From the NCBI RefSeq assembly GCF_020525925.1, contig NZ_CP084876.1, positions 2,728,001 through 2,792,000 of the forward strand: a DNA stretch of 64,000 nucleotides, read 5' to 3'. This document shows, piece by piece, positions 43,937-53,150 of the stretch. A program made the translations under genes and the position numbers. The notes under the pieces are model-generated. The model was not told where the DNA came from. It made no database searches and worked only from the letters and a program-made list of their open reading frames with translations. This DNA comes from Klebsiella quasipneumoniae subsp. quasipneumoniae (GTDB lineage: Bacteria; Pseudomonadota; Gammaproteobacteria; Enterobacterales; Enterobacteriaceae). How positions within the stretch are numbered: position 1 is the stretch's first letter; each line of letters opens with the position of its first letter.

Positions 43937-46093
43937 TTACCCCTGCTGCCGACGCCGCTGCAGCAGGTCGGCGATCGGCATCGGTTTACTGAAGTAAAAG
44001 CCCTGTAGCCGGTCGCAGCCGGCCCGCCGCAGCAGCGCCAGCTGTTGCGGATCTTCAACCCCCTCCGCCACGACCGTCATCCCCAGCGCGCGGGCGATGC
44101 GCACCGTGCCGCGCACCATCTCCGCCGCCTGCGCATCGCAATCCACTCGCCCGGCGAGGGATTTGTCAATCTTCAGGCTGTCAAAGCGAAAGCGGCGTAA
44201 ATAGCCGATGCTGGAGTAACCGGTGCCAAAATCGTCCAGCGCCACGGCGATGCCCTGGGCCTTCAGATTCTCCACCACCGCCTGCGAACGTTCCGGATTT
44301 TCCAGCACATAACTCTCCGTCACCTCCACCTGCAGGCGCGACGGCGGAAAGCGGCAGACAGCGACCGTTTCCATCACCCGGCTTTCAAACGCCGGATCGC
44401 GAAATTGCGCCGGCGAGATGTTCACCGACAGCAGCAGATCGCCCACCGGCTGCAGGTCGCTGCAGGCGCGTTGCAGGACGAACTGGCCGAGGGCGTCAAT
44501 CAGGCCGCTACTCTCGGCAATGGCGATAAACGCATCCGGCGCCAGCGCACCCTGCGGGCGACGCGGCCAGCGCAGCAGCGCTTCAACGCCGGTCATCGCC
44601 AGCGTATCGGCATCGACCACCGGCTGATACCAGACCTCAAATTCATCCTGCTCCAGCCCCTGACGGATGCCATTCTCAATCATCAGCTGATGACGTCGCA
44701 CGGCATCCAGCGCATCGTCATACCAGGCCGTCCGCCCCTTGCCGCTCTTCTTGGCGTGGTACATGGCGATATCCGCCCGGCGAAACAGTTCGGTACTGGA
44801 GCATTCAGCCGGAGTACCGCTGGCGATGCCGATGCTGGCGCCGATATAAATTGTGCGTTTGCTCAGCGCCACCGGCGCTTTAAGCAGCTCCAGCGCCGCC
44901 CAGGCGAACGCCGCGGCCCGGTCGATCGCCTGTTCGCCGCTCACCGCCATGGCGAACTCATCCCCGCCCATTCTTGCCAGCATGGCCCCCGCCGGCACCC
45001 GTTTTTGCAGCGCGCTGGCGATATGGCGGATCAGAGTGTCGCCCACATCGTGGCCATAGTTATCATTCACATCCTTAAAACCGTCCAGATCGATAAACAC
45101 CACGCACTGCATATCGTGCTTACTCGTGTCGCACACCTGGCTGAGCCGCAGCAGCAGCGCACGCCGGTTGGGCAGGCGGCTAAGCCAGTCAATCAGGGCG
45201 ATCTCCCGCGCCTGACGTTCGCCGCGGGCCAGCTTATACATGCCGAGGCTGCTGAACAGAATAAACAGCAGGATCAGGCTGGCGGCCACCCCGGCGATCA
45301 ACCGCATACTGCCTGACGAGGCCAGGGCCGCTTCGGCGCCGGGCAGGCGCGGCTGCCACGCCAGATAGCCCAGAATCTCGCCTCCCTGCGTGCGCAACGG
45401 GATCCGGTGTTCGCCTGGGCCGTCGCTGAGATGCAGATGGCTTATCTGGAAGGTGTCGCCTAAACGCTCCAGCAGCTGAGGGCTGATGTGCCGGGTAATG
45501 ACCAGATAGCGTCGGGTCTCGTCAGCCACCTGCAGCCGGCCGCTCGTCGGCCGTATCAGGCCGATGCCGACGAAAGCGATCCCGGCCTCGGTACGTGTGA
45601 TGCCGGCGAAGGCGTTTCTCCCCTCACGCAGAGCCTGTGCATGATAGCGGATCAGGCTGGTCAGCCCGGCGCCGAGAAATGAGAGGTCTGCCCGGGGCAT
45701 GACCTGACTCTGAAAGGCGCCCCACAGGATGTGATAATGTTCATCAAGGACAAAGGTGCCGTCATACAGGTTATTGATTTTGAAGCCGGATCCCCAGGAG
45801 TCGTACAGCCATTTTTGATCCAGGCTGGGAGCGTAAGTCTGGGTCACCGCATCGTCCCAGATAGCATTGTCCAGCACCAGCGACAGCACCCGGTTGACCG
45901 AGGTCTGCACCGCCCCTTCCACTGACAGGACCGAGCGCTGCTGGTCAATTTCATTGGATTTGCTGGCAATGAGGTGTTGCGAGAGGTAAAGCAGGGAGAT
46001 CACCGACGCGGTGAGGCCGAGCCCGGCGAGAAAAATCATTATTGACAACGTCCTGGCGGAAGGAATTTTCCGCCAGCCGAAAGCTGTGAGCAT
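43937..46093 (-). CDS. Membrane c-di-GMP protein: CHASE4-like sensor, GGDEF and EAL domains
   Basis: A 718-residue protein. A first span at about residues 15-38, a periplasmic CHASE4-type domain (about 45-240, with [12 protein letters not shown]), a second span at about 265-288, GGDEF at 376-380 ([12 protein letters not shown]), and an EAL domain from about 475 with EAL at 504-506, [25 protein letters not shown] and EGVEDPQQ. Both catalytic signatures look intact; there is no RxxD inhibitory site just before GGDEF. Dual activity or a phosphodiesterase with a GTP-binding GGDEF are both possible. It sits between ydgD and mdtI, where E. coli K-12 has nothing, and ends directly at the ydgD stop. 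Confidence 0.9.
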   Translation of the reverse strand: MLTAFGWRKIPSARTLSIMIFLAGLGLTASVISLLYLSQHLIASKSNEIDQQRSVLSVEGAVQTSVNRVLSLVLDNAIWDDAVTQTYAPSLDQKWLYDSWGSGFKINNLYDGTFVLDEHYHILWGAFQSQVMPRADLSFLGAGLTSLIRYHAQALREGRNAFAGITRTEAGIAFVGIGLIRPTSGRLQVADETRRYLVITRHISPQLLERLGDTFQISHLHLSDGPGEHRIPLRTQGGEILGYLAWQPRLPGAEAALASSGSMRLIAGVAASLILLFILFSSLGMYKLARGERQAREIALIDWLSRLPNRRALLLRLSQVCDTSKHDMQCVVFIDLDGFKDVNDNYGHDVGDTLIRHIASALQKRVPAGAMLARMGGDEFAMAVSGEQAIDRAAAFAWAALELLKAPVALSKRTIYIGASIGIASGTPAECSSTELFRRADIAMYHAKKSGKGRTAWYDDALDAVRRHQLMIENGIRQGLEQDEFEVWYQPVVDADTLAMTGVEALLRWPRRPQGALAPDAFIAIAESSGLIDALGQFVLQRACSDLQPVGDLLLSVNISPAQFRDPAFESRVMETVAVCRFPPSRLQVEVTESYVLENPERSQAVVENLKAQGIAVALDDFGTGYSSIGYLRRFRFDSLKIDKSLAGRVDCDAQAAEMVRGTVRIARALGMTVVAEGVEDPQQLALLRRAGCDRLQGFYFSKPMPIADLLQRRRQQG

Positions 46094-46197
46094 GCGCAGT
46101 CCTCATCGTCACCGGGCACAATACCTGCGGGGCCGGTCTTGAGTAAGCATACTACAGCGAACCCGTTTTGCCGCCTGGCTTTGCAGGCGGCGCGACG

Positions 46198-46527
46198 TCA
46201 GGCGAGTTTAATTAACACCATGCCGGCAACCAGCAGGATGACTCCCGCCCAGCCTTTGTTATTCAGGCGCTGGCCAAACAGCACCCAGCCGGCGGCGATG
46301 GTCGCCGCGATACCGAAGCCGCCCCACAGCGCATAGGCGACCGACAGATCGATGCCTTTCACCGCCTGCGACAGGGCGCTGAACGCGCCCAGCACCGCCG
46401 CCAGCGACAGAATGCCATAGACCTTGCGGCGGAAACCGTCGGAAAACTTCAAAAAGACGTTGGCAATAATTTCCAGAACAATGGCGAAGGCCAGCCAGGC
46501 GGCGTGGATCCACTCAAACTGCTGCAT
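46198..46527 (-). CDS. mdtI: Spermidine export protein MdtI (SMR family)
   Basis: A 109-residue four-span protein ([20 protein letters not shown] with the SMR Glu, then [11 protein letters not shown]). It works as a heteromer with MdtJ to export spermidine. It overlaps mdtJ by 14 bases, so the two are coupled. Confidence 0.93.
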   Translation of the reverse strand: MQQFEWIHAAWLAFAIVLEIIANVFLKFSDGFRRKVYGILSLAAVLGAFSALSQAVKGIDLSVAYALWGGFGIAATIAAGWVLFGQRLNNKGWAGVILLVAGMVLIKLA

Positions 46528-46876
46528 GAGCCACCTCCTGCTTCGACGACGCTTTTTTCTGGGTGCCGAACTTAATTAAGACGATCCCCACTACCAGGGT
46601 AGTCAGACCGGCTATTTTCAGCAGCGACAGGCTTTCATCAAACAACAGTACGCTGAACAGGGTGATCAGCAGAATACCAATCCCTTCCCATAACGCGTAG
46701 GCCACGCCGAGGGCAATTTTTTTAACCGCAAAGGCGAGAAAAATATATGACAGGGCAATCATGGCCAGCATTAAAATAAAGCCGGTATGCCCACCGCTAA
46801 TGCTTGCCCATTTCATCGACAAGGTGCCGGTAATTTCAGCAATAATCGCTAAAGCTAATAAAATCCAATAAAACAT
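46514..46876 (-). CDS. mdtJ: Spermidine export protein MdtJ (SMR family)
   Basis: A 120-residue four-span SMR protein. The membrane Glu lies in [17 protein letters not shown] and the [11 protein letters not shown] motif follows. First gene of mdtJI. A 19-base perfect palindrome lies 37 bases before its start and could be an operator. Confidence 0.93.
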   Translation of the reverse strand: MFYWILLALAIIAEITGTLSMKWASISGGHTGFILMLAMIALSYIFLAFAVKKIALGVAYALWEGIGILLITLFSVLLFDESLSLLKIAGLTTLVVGIVLIKFGTQKKASSKQEVAHAAV

Positions 46877-47318
46877 GATCCCTTCTCCTGCTTGAGGATA
46901 TAATCCATTACCGTTTACGCGACGCGTAAACAGGAAAATTTCTGACGTAGATTTCGCTGTGCGCTTGGCGCCAGCTCAGGCAGAAAGAAGGTGACTATAG
47001 CGCCGAATGCCAGTGCTGTTCGCCGGCAAAACGGGAAAAAGTGAGGGATACTGCGGGGTGATTTAAAATATACATCCTGAACTGATTGTCCATAAAATTA
47101 CAATTATCCGCGGTGTTGCTTCTCGTCCGGTGCGGATGAAAATTGTCCTCAGTAGTTAAACACAGGTAGATTTGTAGCATAGTGCTACATTTTATTCAAA
47201 GACTTTGCAATTCTTTACGCCGCGGTTTTGCTGCAATGCGTTTTTTCTGAAAAAAAACGTCATTATGCTAATGTAACGCAACCTGTTAACAGGCAAGGAA
47301 GATTGAGGACGGGATCCT
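46877..47318. promoter_or_regulatory. Divergent mdtJI-tqsA control region with two palindromes
   Basis: GTTTACGCGACGCGTAAAC (46913-46931) is a perfect 9-base-arm palindrome around a central A, placed at the -35 region of mdtJ. TGTAGCATAGTGCTACA (47173-47189) is a perfect 7-base-arm inverted repeat with spacer TAG, upstream of tqsA. A 61-codon frame on the minus strand across 46995-47180 lacks a ribosome site and is not called. Confidence 0.55.
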
Positions 47319-48353
47319 ATGGCTAAACCTATTATTACACTTAACGGATTAAAGATGGTCATCATGCTGGGCATGCTGGTGATCATCCTGACCGGCATTC
47401 GCTTTGCGGCAGACATTATTGTCCCGTTTATACTCGCGCTTTTTCTGGCGGTGATTATTAATCCGCTGGTCCAGCTGCTGGTCCGCTGCCGGGTGCCACG
47501 CGTGCTGGCGATCTCATTGCTGATCGGCCTTATCGTCATGTTAGCCGTTGTGCTGCTGGCCTCGCTGGGGACCTCGCTTAACGAGCTGGCGCGCACCCTG
47601 CCGCAGTACCGCAACTATCTCTACGAACCGATGCAAACCATCGCTCCCTGGCTGCAGCGCCTGGGCTTTACCGTCTCGGTGGTGGAGCTTAACAAATACA
47701 TCGACCCCAACGCCGTGATGACCCTGGTCACCGGTCTGCTCACTCAGCTGTCGAACGCCATGTCCTCGATTTTTCTGCTGCTGCTGACGGTGGTGTTTAT
47801 GCTGCTGGAGGTTCCGCAACTGCCCGCCAAACTGCAGCAGCTGATGTCCCGCCCGGTAGAAGGCATGGGGGCCATTCAGCGCGCCATCGACAGCGTGTCG
47901 CATTATCTGGTGCTGAAGACCGCGATTAGCCTGGTCACCGGGCTGGTGGTCTGGGGCATGCTGGTTCTGCTGGACGTGCGTTTCGCCTTTATGTGGGGGC
48001 TGCTGGCCTTCGCGCTGAACTATATTCCCAATATTGGCTCCGTGCTGGCGGCCATCCCGCCGATCCTGCAGGTCCTGGTATTCGGCGGTCTGTACGAGGC
48101 GCTGGTGGTGCTGGCCGGCTATCTGATCGTTAACCTGGTGTTCGGCAATATTCTCGAACCGCGGATCATGGGGCGCGGCCTGGGACTCTCCACCCTGGTG
48201 GTATTCCTGTCGTTGATCTTCTGGGGCTGGCTGCTGGGTCCGGTCGGTATGCTCCTGTCGGTGCCGTTGACGATCATCGTCAAAATCGCCCTCGAGCAGA
48301 CCAGCGGCGGCCAGAGCATCGCATTCTTATTAAGTGATGTGAGCAAAGAGTAA
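47319..48353 (+). CDS. tqsA: AI-2 exporter TqsA (AI-2E family)
   Basis: A 344-residue inner-membrane protein with about seven to eight spans. Family features are [23 protein letters not shown] early spans (seen as [14 protein letters not shown]) and the C-terminal [14 protein letters not shown] and [20 protein letters not shown] blocks. It exports the quorum signal autoinducer-2 and affects biofilm. Same place as E. coli tqsA after mdtJI. A GC-rich hairpin (48363-48383) follows the stop. Confidence 0.92.
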   Translation: MAKPIITLNGLKMVIMLGMLVIILTGIRFAADIIVPFILALFLAVIINPLVQLLVRCRVPRVLAISLLIGLIVMLAVVLLASLGTSLNELARTLPQYRNYLYEPMQTIAPWLQRLGFTVSVVELNKYIDPNAVMTLVTGLLTQLSNAMSSIFLLLLTVVFMLLEVPQLPAKLQQLMSRPVEGMGAIQRAIDSVSHYLVLKTAISLVTGLVVWGMLVLLDVRFAFMWGLLAFALNYIPNIGSVLAAIPPILQVLVFGGLYEALVVLAGYLIVNLVFGNILEPRIMGRGLGLSTLVVFLSLIFWGWLLGPVGMLLSVPLTIIVKIALEQTSGGQSIAFLLSDVSKE

Positions 48354-48446
48354 CCCTTCCCCGGGCCGGCGACTGGCCGGCCCCCTCTCCCTGACACCTG
48401 TGGTAGACCACTACGCCTTTCGTATTATTGATCCTCATCACAAAGA

Positions 48447-48483
48447 GCCAATCACAATTGTTACTCTCAGGCTAACGATTGGC
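48447..48483 (+). promoter_or_regulatory. Nested inverted repeats upstream of mdcA, probable MdcR operator
   Basis: Outer arms GCCAATC (48447-48453) and GATTGGC (48477-48483) enclose inner arms GTTA (48460-48463) and TAAC (48473-48476). The inner pair fits the LysR T-N11-A type. It lies 91 bases before mdcA, right for activation by the LysR regulator MdcR encoded at the other end of the cluster. Confidence 0.55.
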
Positions 48484-48573
48484 CGCCGTGCTTAATTGAT
48501 GCTCCGCGCCTCGCATCGCACACTACCCTCCACCAGGACAAACAAAACGATTTGTCGAATCAGGAGGTTAATA

Positions 48574-50229
48574 ATGAATGCCGAACAAACGACGGGGCGG
48601 GTCTGGAACCGTCGCCGGACGGAAAAGCAGCGGCGGCTGGCCGAGGCCAACATCCCGGGCAAAGTCATCCCCACTGACCAGCTGGTCAGCGTACTGGAAA
48701 ACCTGCTCGCCCCCGGCGACCGGGTGGTGCTGGAAGGCAACAACCAGAAGCAGGCCGATTTCCTCTCCCGCATGCTGGCGGAAGTCAATCCGCAGAAAAT
48801 CCACGATCTGCATATGATCATGCCGAGCGTCGGGCGCAGCGAGCATCTGGACCTGTTTGAAAAAGGTATCGCCCGCAAACTCGATTTCTCCTTCTCCGGT
48901 CCCCAAAGCCTGCGCATTTCGCAGCTGCTGGAAGATGGCCTGCTGGAAATCGGCGCCATTCATACCTATATCGAACTCTACTCCCGCCTGTACGTCGATC
49001 TGTCGCCCAACGTCGCGCTGATCGCCGGCTACAAAGCCGACCGTAAAGGTAACCTGTATACCGGGCCGAGTACCGAAGATACCCCGGCGCTGGTGGAAGC
49101 CGCCGCCTTCCACGACGGTATTGTTATCGCCCAGGTCAACGAACTGGTGGACGACGAGTGCGATCTGCCCCGCGTCGATATTCCCGGCTCGTGGATTGAT
49201 TACGTGGTGGTCGCCGACAAGCCGTTCTTTATTGAACCGCTGTTCACCCGCGACCCGCGCCTGATTAAGCAAGAACACATTCTGATGGCGATGATGGCGA
49301 TCAAGGGCATCTACGCCGAGCATCAGGTGCAGTCCCTCAACCACGGGATCGGCTTCAACACCGCCGCCATCGAACTGCTGCTGCCGACTTACGGCGAACA
49401 ACTCGGTCTGAAAGGCAAAATCTGTAAACACTGGACCCTGAACCCGCATCCGACGCTGATCCCGGCGATCGAGAGCGGCTGGGTGGAGAGCGTGCACTGC
49501 TTCGGCGGCGAGCTGGGGATGGAAGAGTACATCCGCGCCCGTCCGGATATCTTCTTTACCGGCCCGGACGGCTCCATGCGCTCTAACCGCGCCTTCTGCC
49601 AGCTGGCGGGGCAGTACGCGGTGGATATGTTTATCGGTTCGACCCTGCAGGTTGATGGTCTGGCTAACTCCTCGACCGTCACCCGCGGCCGCCTTTCCGG
49701 CTTCGGCGGCGCGCCGAACATGGGCCACGATCCGCACGGCCGCCGCCACGCCACCCCTGCCTGGCTCAATATGATCACCGAGCCAGACCCCATGCAGCGC
49801 GGTAAAAAACTGGTGGTGCAGATGGTCGAAACCTTTCAGGCCGGGGTGAAGCCGACCTTTGTTGAGACCCTCGACGCGGTCGACGTCGCCAAAACCTCCG
49901 GCATGCCGCTGGCGCCGGTGATGATTTACGGCGATGACGTCACCCACGTGCTGACCGAAGAGGGTATCGCCTACCTGTATCGTGCGGAAAGCCTGGAAGA
50001 GCGCCGGGCGATGGTCGCCGCCGTGGCCGGGATCACCGACATCGGCCTCGGAGTGGACGCGAAACGCGTGGCTGCCCTGCGTCAGAGCGGCAAAGTGGTC
50101 TACCCGGAAGATCTCGGCATTCGCCGCAGCGAGGCCACCCGTTCGCTGCTGGCCGCCGGCAGCGTCGCCGACCTGGTGGAATGGTCCGACGGACTGTACA
50201 ACCCACCGGCAAAATTCCGGAGCTGGTAA
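48574..50229 (+). CDS. mdcA: Malonate decarboxylase alpha subunit (acetyl-S-ACP:malonate ACP transferase)
   Basis: A 551-residue subunit, the known Klebsiella length, that exchanges acetyl for malonyl on the ACP MdcC. It is of the CoA-transferase type, with blocks EGNNQKQADFLSRML, VALIAGYKADRKGNLYTGPS and SGFGGAPNMGHDPHGRRHAT. The start at 48574 has AGGAGG 6-7 bases before it; the frame is open upstream to 48496 without homology. First gene of the mdc operon; its stop overlaps the mdcB start (TAATG). Confidence 0.95.
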   Translation: MNAEQTTGRVWNRRRTEKQRRLAEANIPGKVIPTDQLVSVLENLLAPGDRVVLEGNNQKQADFLSRMLAEVNPQKIHDLHMIMPSVGRSEHLDLFEKGIARKLDFSFSGPQSLRISQLLEDGLLEIGAIHTYIELYSRLYVDLSPNVALIAGYKADRKGNLYTGPSTEDTPALVEAAAFHDGIVIAQVNELVDDECDLPRVDIPGSWIDYVVVADKPFFIEPLFTRDPRLIKQEHILMAMMAIKGIYAEHQVQSLNHGIGFNTAAIELLLPTYGEQLGLKGKICKHWTLNPHPTLIPAIESGWVESVHCFGGELGMEEYIRARPDIFFTGPDGSMRSNRAFCQLAGQYAVDMFIGSTLQVDGLANSSTVTRGRLSGFGGAPNMGHDPHGRRHATPAWLNMITEPDPMQRGKKLVVQMVETFQAGVKPTFVETLDAVDVAKTSGMPLAPVMIYGDDVTHVLTEEGIAYLYRAESLEERRAMVAAVAGITDIGLGVDAKRVAALRQSGKVVYPEDLGIRRSEATRSLLAAGSVADLVEWSDGLYNPPAKFRSW

Positions 50230-51071
50230 TGAAAATTCTCTCCCCCCTGCACGCAGAAAGCCGCGTCAGCTGGCTGGCGGATACCGCCAGCGCCTGTCTG
50301 ATTGACGAAGCCCGTCTGAGCCCGAAACCGGGTCTGGTTGACAGCCGCGGCAGCGGCGCGCATCAGGACCTCACGCTGGCGCTGATGGAACGCTCCGCCC
50401 GCAGCCTGCAGCCGACCTTCCACGCGCTGGCCCAGCAAAGCTGGCGCCGCCCGGCGGATATCGCGCTGCGCGAAACCGTCGGCCGCCTCGGCCGGGAAGG
50501 CGAAGCGCAGATGATGCAGGCCACCGGCGGGGTCAATACCCACCGCGGCGCCATCTGGGCGCTGGGGCTGCTGGTCAGCGCGGTAGCGATGTTGGGGGGA
50601 GCGGGTCATTCACAGGCGATCGCCGACACCGCCGCCGCCCTCGCCCGCCTGCCCGACGGCCTGGCGCCGAAAAGCTTCAGTAAAGGGCTACGCGCCAGCC
50701 GCCGCTGGCAGGTGCCGGGCGCGCGCGAAGAGGCGCAGCGCGGTTTCCCGCATATCACCGCCCTGGCGCTGCCGCAGTTACAGCAAAGCCGCGCCCGGGG
50801 CGCCAGCGAGCCGCAGGCGCAACTTGACGCGCTGATGGCCATCATGACCTCGTTGAGCGATACCTGCGTGCTGTCGCGCGCCGGCATGACCGGCCTGCAG
50901 ACCATGCAGCAGGGCGCCCGCGCGGTGCTGGCGGCCGGCGGTTGCGCCAGCGTCGAAGGACGCGCCGCCCTGGCGCGGCTTGACGCGCAGATGCTGGCGC
51001 ACAACGCCTCGCCGGGCGGCGCCGCCGATCTCCTTGCCGCCACCCTGTTTCTCGACCGGGTTGCCGGCTAA
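50229..51071 (+). CDS. mdcB: Triphosphoribosyl-dephospho-CoA synthase MdcB
   Basis: A 280-residue CitG-family enzyme that makes the prosthetic-group precursor 2'-(5''-triphosphoribosyl)-3'-dephospho-CoA from ATP and dephospho-CoA. Motifs: EARLSPKPGLVDSRGSGAHQ, GGVNTHRGAIW and SDTCVLSRAG. Its start overlaps the mdcA stop by one base. Confidence 0.94.
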   Translation: MKILSPLHAESRVSWLADTASACLIDEARLSPKPGLVDSRGSGAHQDLTLALMERSARSLQPTFHALAQQSWRRPADIALRETVGRLGREGEAQMMQATGGVNTHRGAIWALGLLVSAVAMLGGAGHSQAIADTAAALARLPDGLAPKSFSKGLRASRRWQVPGAREEAQRGFPHITALALPQLQQSRARGASEPQAQLDALMAIMTSLSDTCVLSRAGMTGLQTMQQGARAVLAAGGCASVEGRAALARLDAQMLAHNASPGGAADLLAATLFLDRVAG

Positions 51072-51088
51072 CGCATTCAGAGGATGTT

Positions 51089-51388
51089 ATGGAACAGATT
51101 ACATTGTCATTTCCTGCCAGCCGCGCCCTCCGCGGCCGAGCGCTGGCAGGGGTTGTAGGTTCAGGCGATATGGAAGTGCTCTATACCGCCGCCGGGAGCG
51201 ATACGCTCAGCGTGCAAATTACCACCTCGGTGGATAACAGCCAGGCGCGCTGGCAGGCGCTGTTCGACCGGCTGAGCCTGATCAACGGCCTGCCCGCCGG
51301 GCAGTTGGTTATTCACGACTTCGGCGCCACGCCGGGCGTCGCCCGTATTCGTATTGAACAAGTCTTTGAGGAGGCCGCTCATGCGTAA
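51089..51388 (+). CDS. mdcC: Malonate decarboxylase acyl carrier protein (delta subunit)
   Basis: A 99-residue ACP. Ser25 in GVVGSGDMEVL is the known attachment site of the phosphoribosyl-dephospho-CoA group in Klebsiella. It carries the acetyl/malonyl thioester between MdcA and MdcDE. Overlaps mdcD by 8 bases. Confidence 0.95.
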   Translation: MEQITLSFPASRALRGRALAGVVGSGDMEVLYTAAGSDTLSVQITTSVDNSQARWQALFDRLSLINGLPAGQLVIHDFGATPGVARIRIEQVFEEAAHA

Positions 51389-52214
51389 CGATCGCAGCTT
51401 TATCGAACTGCGCGCTCGCGAACGCGCCCACGCTCTGCTGGACGACGGCAGCTACCGTGAACTGCTGGATCCGTTTGACGGCATTATGTCGCCGTGGCTC
51501 GGCGCGCAGGGCATTGTCCCGCAGTCCGACGACGGTATGGTGGTCGCCAAAGGCACTATCAACGGCCAGCCGGCGGTGGTGATTGCTATCGAAGGCACCT
51601 TCCAGGGCGGCAGTATGGGCGAGGTCTCCGGCGCCAAAATGGCCGCCGCGCTGGAGCTGGCGGCGGAGGATAACCGCAACGGTATTCCGACGCAGGCGGT
51701 CCTGTGCCTCGAAACCGGTGGCGTACGTCTGCAGGAGGCCAACCTTGGCCTGGCCGCCATCGCCGATATCCACGCCGCGATTGTCGATCTGCGCCGCTAC
51801 ACCCCGGTAGTCGGCATCATCGCTGGCACCGTCGGCTGCTTCGGCGGCATGTCCATCGCCGCCGCGCTGTGCAGCTATCTCATCGTCACCCGAGAAGCCC
51901 GTCTCGGCCTCAACGGCCCGCAGGTTATCGAGCAGGAAGCCGGCATTGAAGAGTACGACTCGCGTAACCGGCCGTTTATCTGGAGCATGACCGGCGGCGA
52001 AATTCGCGCCGCCAGCGGCCTGGTCGACGCGCTGGTTAACGATGGCGTCAAGGCCGTCAAAACCGCGATGAACGAAGCGATCGCCAAAGGCGTACCGGCG
52101 CAGCACCGCAGCGACAATTATGACGACTATCTGCGCCGTTTAAGCCAGTTCGACACCCGCCAGCAGGCGGATACCGCGCAGATTAAACAGCTTTTTGCCC
52201 GGGAGGAAAAATAA
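51381..52214 (+). CDS. mdcD: Malonate decarboxylase beta subunit
   Basis: A 277-residue crotonase/carboxyltransferase-fold subunit that with MdcE decarboxylates malonyl-S-ACP. Blocks EGTFQGGSMGEVSGAKMAAA and GTVGCFGGMSIAAALCSY are typical. ATG 51381, within the end of mdcC and preceded by GAGGAGG, is chosen over the open frame from 51354. Confidence 0.95.
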   Translation: MRNDRSFIELRARERAHALLDDGSYRELLDPFDGIMSPWLGAQGIVPQSDDGMVVAKGTINGQPAVVIAIEGTFQGGSMGEVSGAKMAAALELAAEDNRNGIPTQAVLCLETGGVRLQEANLGLAAIADIHAAIVDLRRYTPVVGIIAGTVGCFGGMSIAAALCSYLIVTREARLGLNGPQVIEQEAGIEEYDSRNRPFIWSMTGGEIRAASGLVDALVNDGVKAVKTAMNEAIAKGVPAQHRSDNYDDYLRRLSQFDTRQQADTAQIKQLFAREEK

Positions 52215-53014
52215 TGAGTCAGTTCCCAAACCGCGCCGCGCTATGGCTGAACAAACTGGCGCCCGAGGCGCCGCTGATGAGCGGCCTGTGCCCTTCCGTG
52301 CAGGTGGCAGACGGCCAGCTTAATGGCGAAAAGGTGCGTTTTATCGCCGTAGTGCCTGACGCCAATAACCACTACCCGCGCGCCGCCGGCGGTGAAGTCG
52401 GCCTGCTGGAAGGCTGGACGCTGGCGAAAGTGGTCAATGAAACCATCGCCGCCGACGCCGACCAGGCCCGCAAACGGCCGATCGTCGCCGTGATCGATGT
52501 GCCGAGCCAGGCCTATGGCCGTCGCGAAGAAGCCTTTGGTATTCACCAGGCGCTGGCCGGAGCGGCAGGCGCCTACGCCAAAGCCCGTCTGGCCGGCCAC
52601 CCGGTGATTGGCCTGATCGTCGGCAAAGCGATGTCCGGCGCGTTTCTGGCCCACGGCTACCAGGCCAACCGTCTGATCGCCTTTAACGACAGCGGCGTGC
52701 TGGTTCACGCGATGGGTAAAGCGTCGGCCGCGCGCATTACCCTGCGCAGCGTGGAGGCGCTGGAGAAACTGGCGGCGACCATCCCGCCGATGGCCTATGA
52801 CGTCAGCAACTACGCCACGCTCGGCCTGCTCTCCGCTCTGCTTGACATCAGCCATCCGGACGCCCCTGACGACCACGATCTGGCGCTGGTCAGCCACACC
52901 CTGCGCGACGCCATCGCTGACGCGCGCCAGGATCCCTCGCTGAAGTGCCGCCTGGGTGCGGAAAACCGCCGCAGCTCGCAGCGGGTCCGCGACCTGATGC
53001 GCGCCAGCTGGTAG
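52214..53014 (+). CDS. mdcE: Malonate decarboxylase gamma subunit
   Basis: A 266-residue partner of MdcD (acetyl-CoA carboxylase alpha-like), with DVPSQAYGRREEAFGIHQAL and GLIVGKAMSGAFLAHGYQAN. The start overlaps the mdcD stop by one base with GGGAGGAAAA upstream. A terminator-like hairpin follows before mdcF. Confidence 0.95.
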   Translation: MSQFPNRAALWLNKLAPEAPLMSGLCPSVQVADGQLNGEKVRFIAVVPDANNHYPRAAGGEVGLLEGWTLAKVVNETIAADADQARKRPIVAVIDVPSQAYGRREEAFGIHQALAGAAGAYAKARLAGHPVIGLIVGKAMSGAFLAHGYQANRLIAFNDSGVLVHAMGKASAARITLRSVEALEKLAATIPPMAYDVSNYATLGLLSALLDISHPDAPDDHDLALVSHTLRDAIADARQDPSLKCRLGAENRRSSQRVRDLMRASW

Positions 53015-53051
53015 CACGTTCGTACGTAAGTAGTAGAAGAAAACCTGCCGG

Positions 53052-53102
53052 AAGCCGTCCCCCGGAGCGCGTCATAACCGCGCCGGGTAGGGACGGCTTT
53101 TA
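53052..53102 (+). terminator. Terminator-like hairpin between mdcE and mdcF
   Basis: AAGCCGTCCC (53052-53061) pairs perfectly with GGGACGGCTT (53090-53099), enclosing further GC-rich pairing, and is followed by TTTT. It may lower expression of the transporter and cofactor genes relative to the five genes before it, or mark a second transcription unit starting at mdcF. Confidence 0.65.
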
Positions 53103-53150
53103 GAAAAAATAACAATCGCGCCAGTACTCTATTTTATTTACAGGTGATTT

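Noticed and set aside
46995..47180. 61-codon minus-strand frame in the mdtJ-tqsA gap
   Set aside because: No ribosome site, no recognisable composition or span, and it runs through the likely tqsA promoter palindrome.
48568..49947. 459-codon minus-strand frame across mdcA
   Set aside because: Antisense shadow of the GC-rich mdcA gene; composition (His, Gln, Arg, Gly rich) is typical of the complementary strand of a coding gene.
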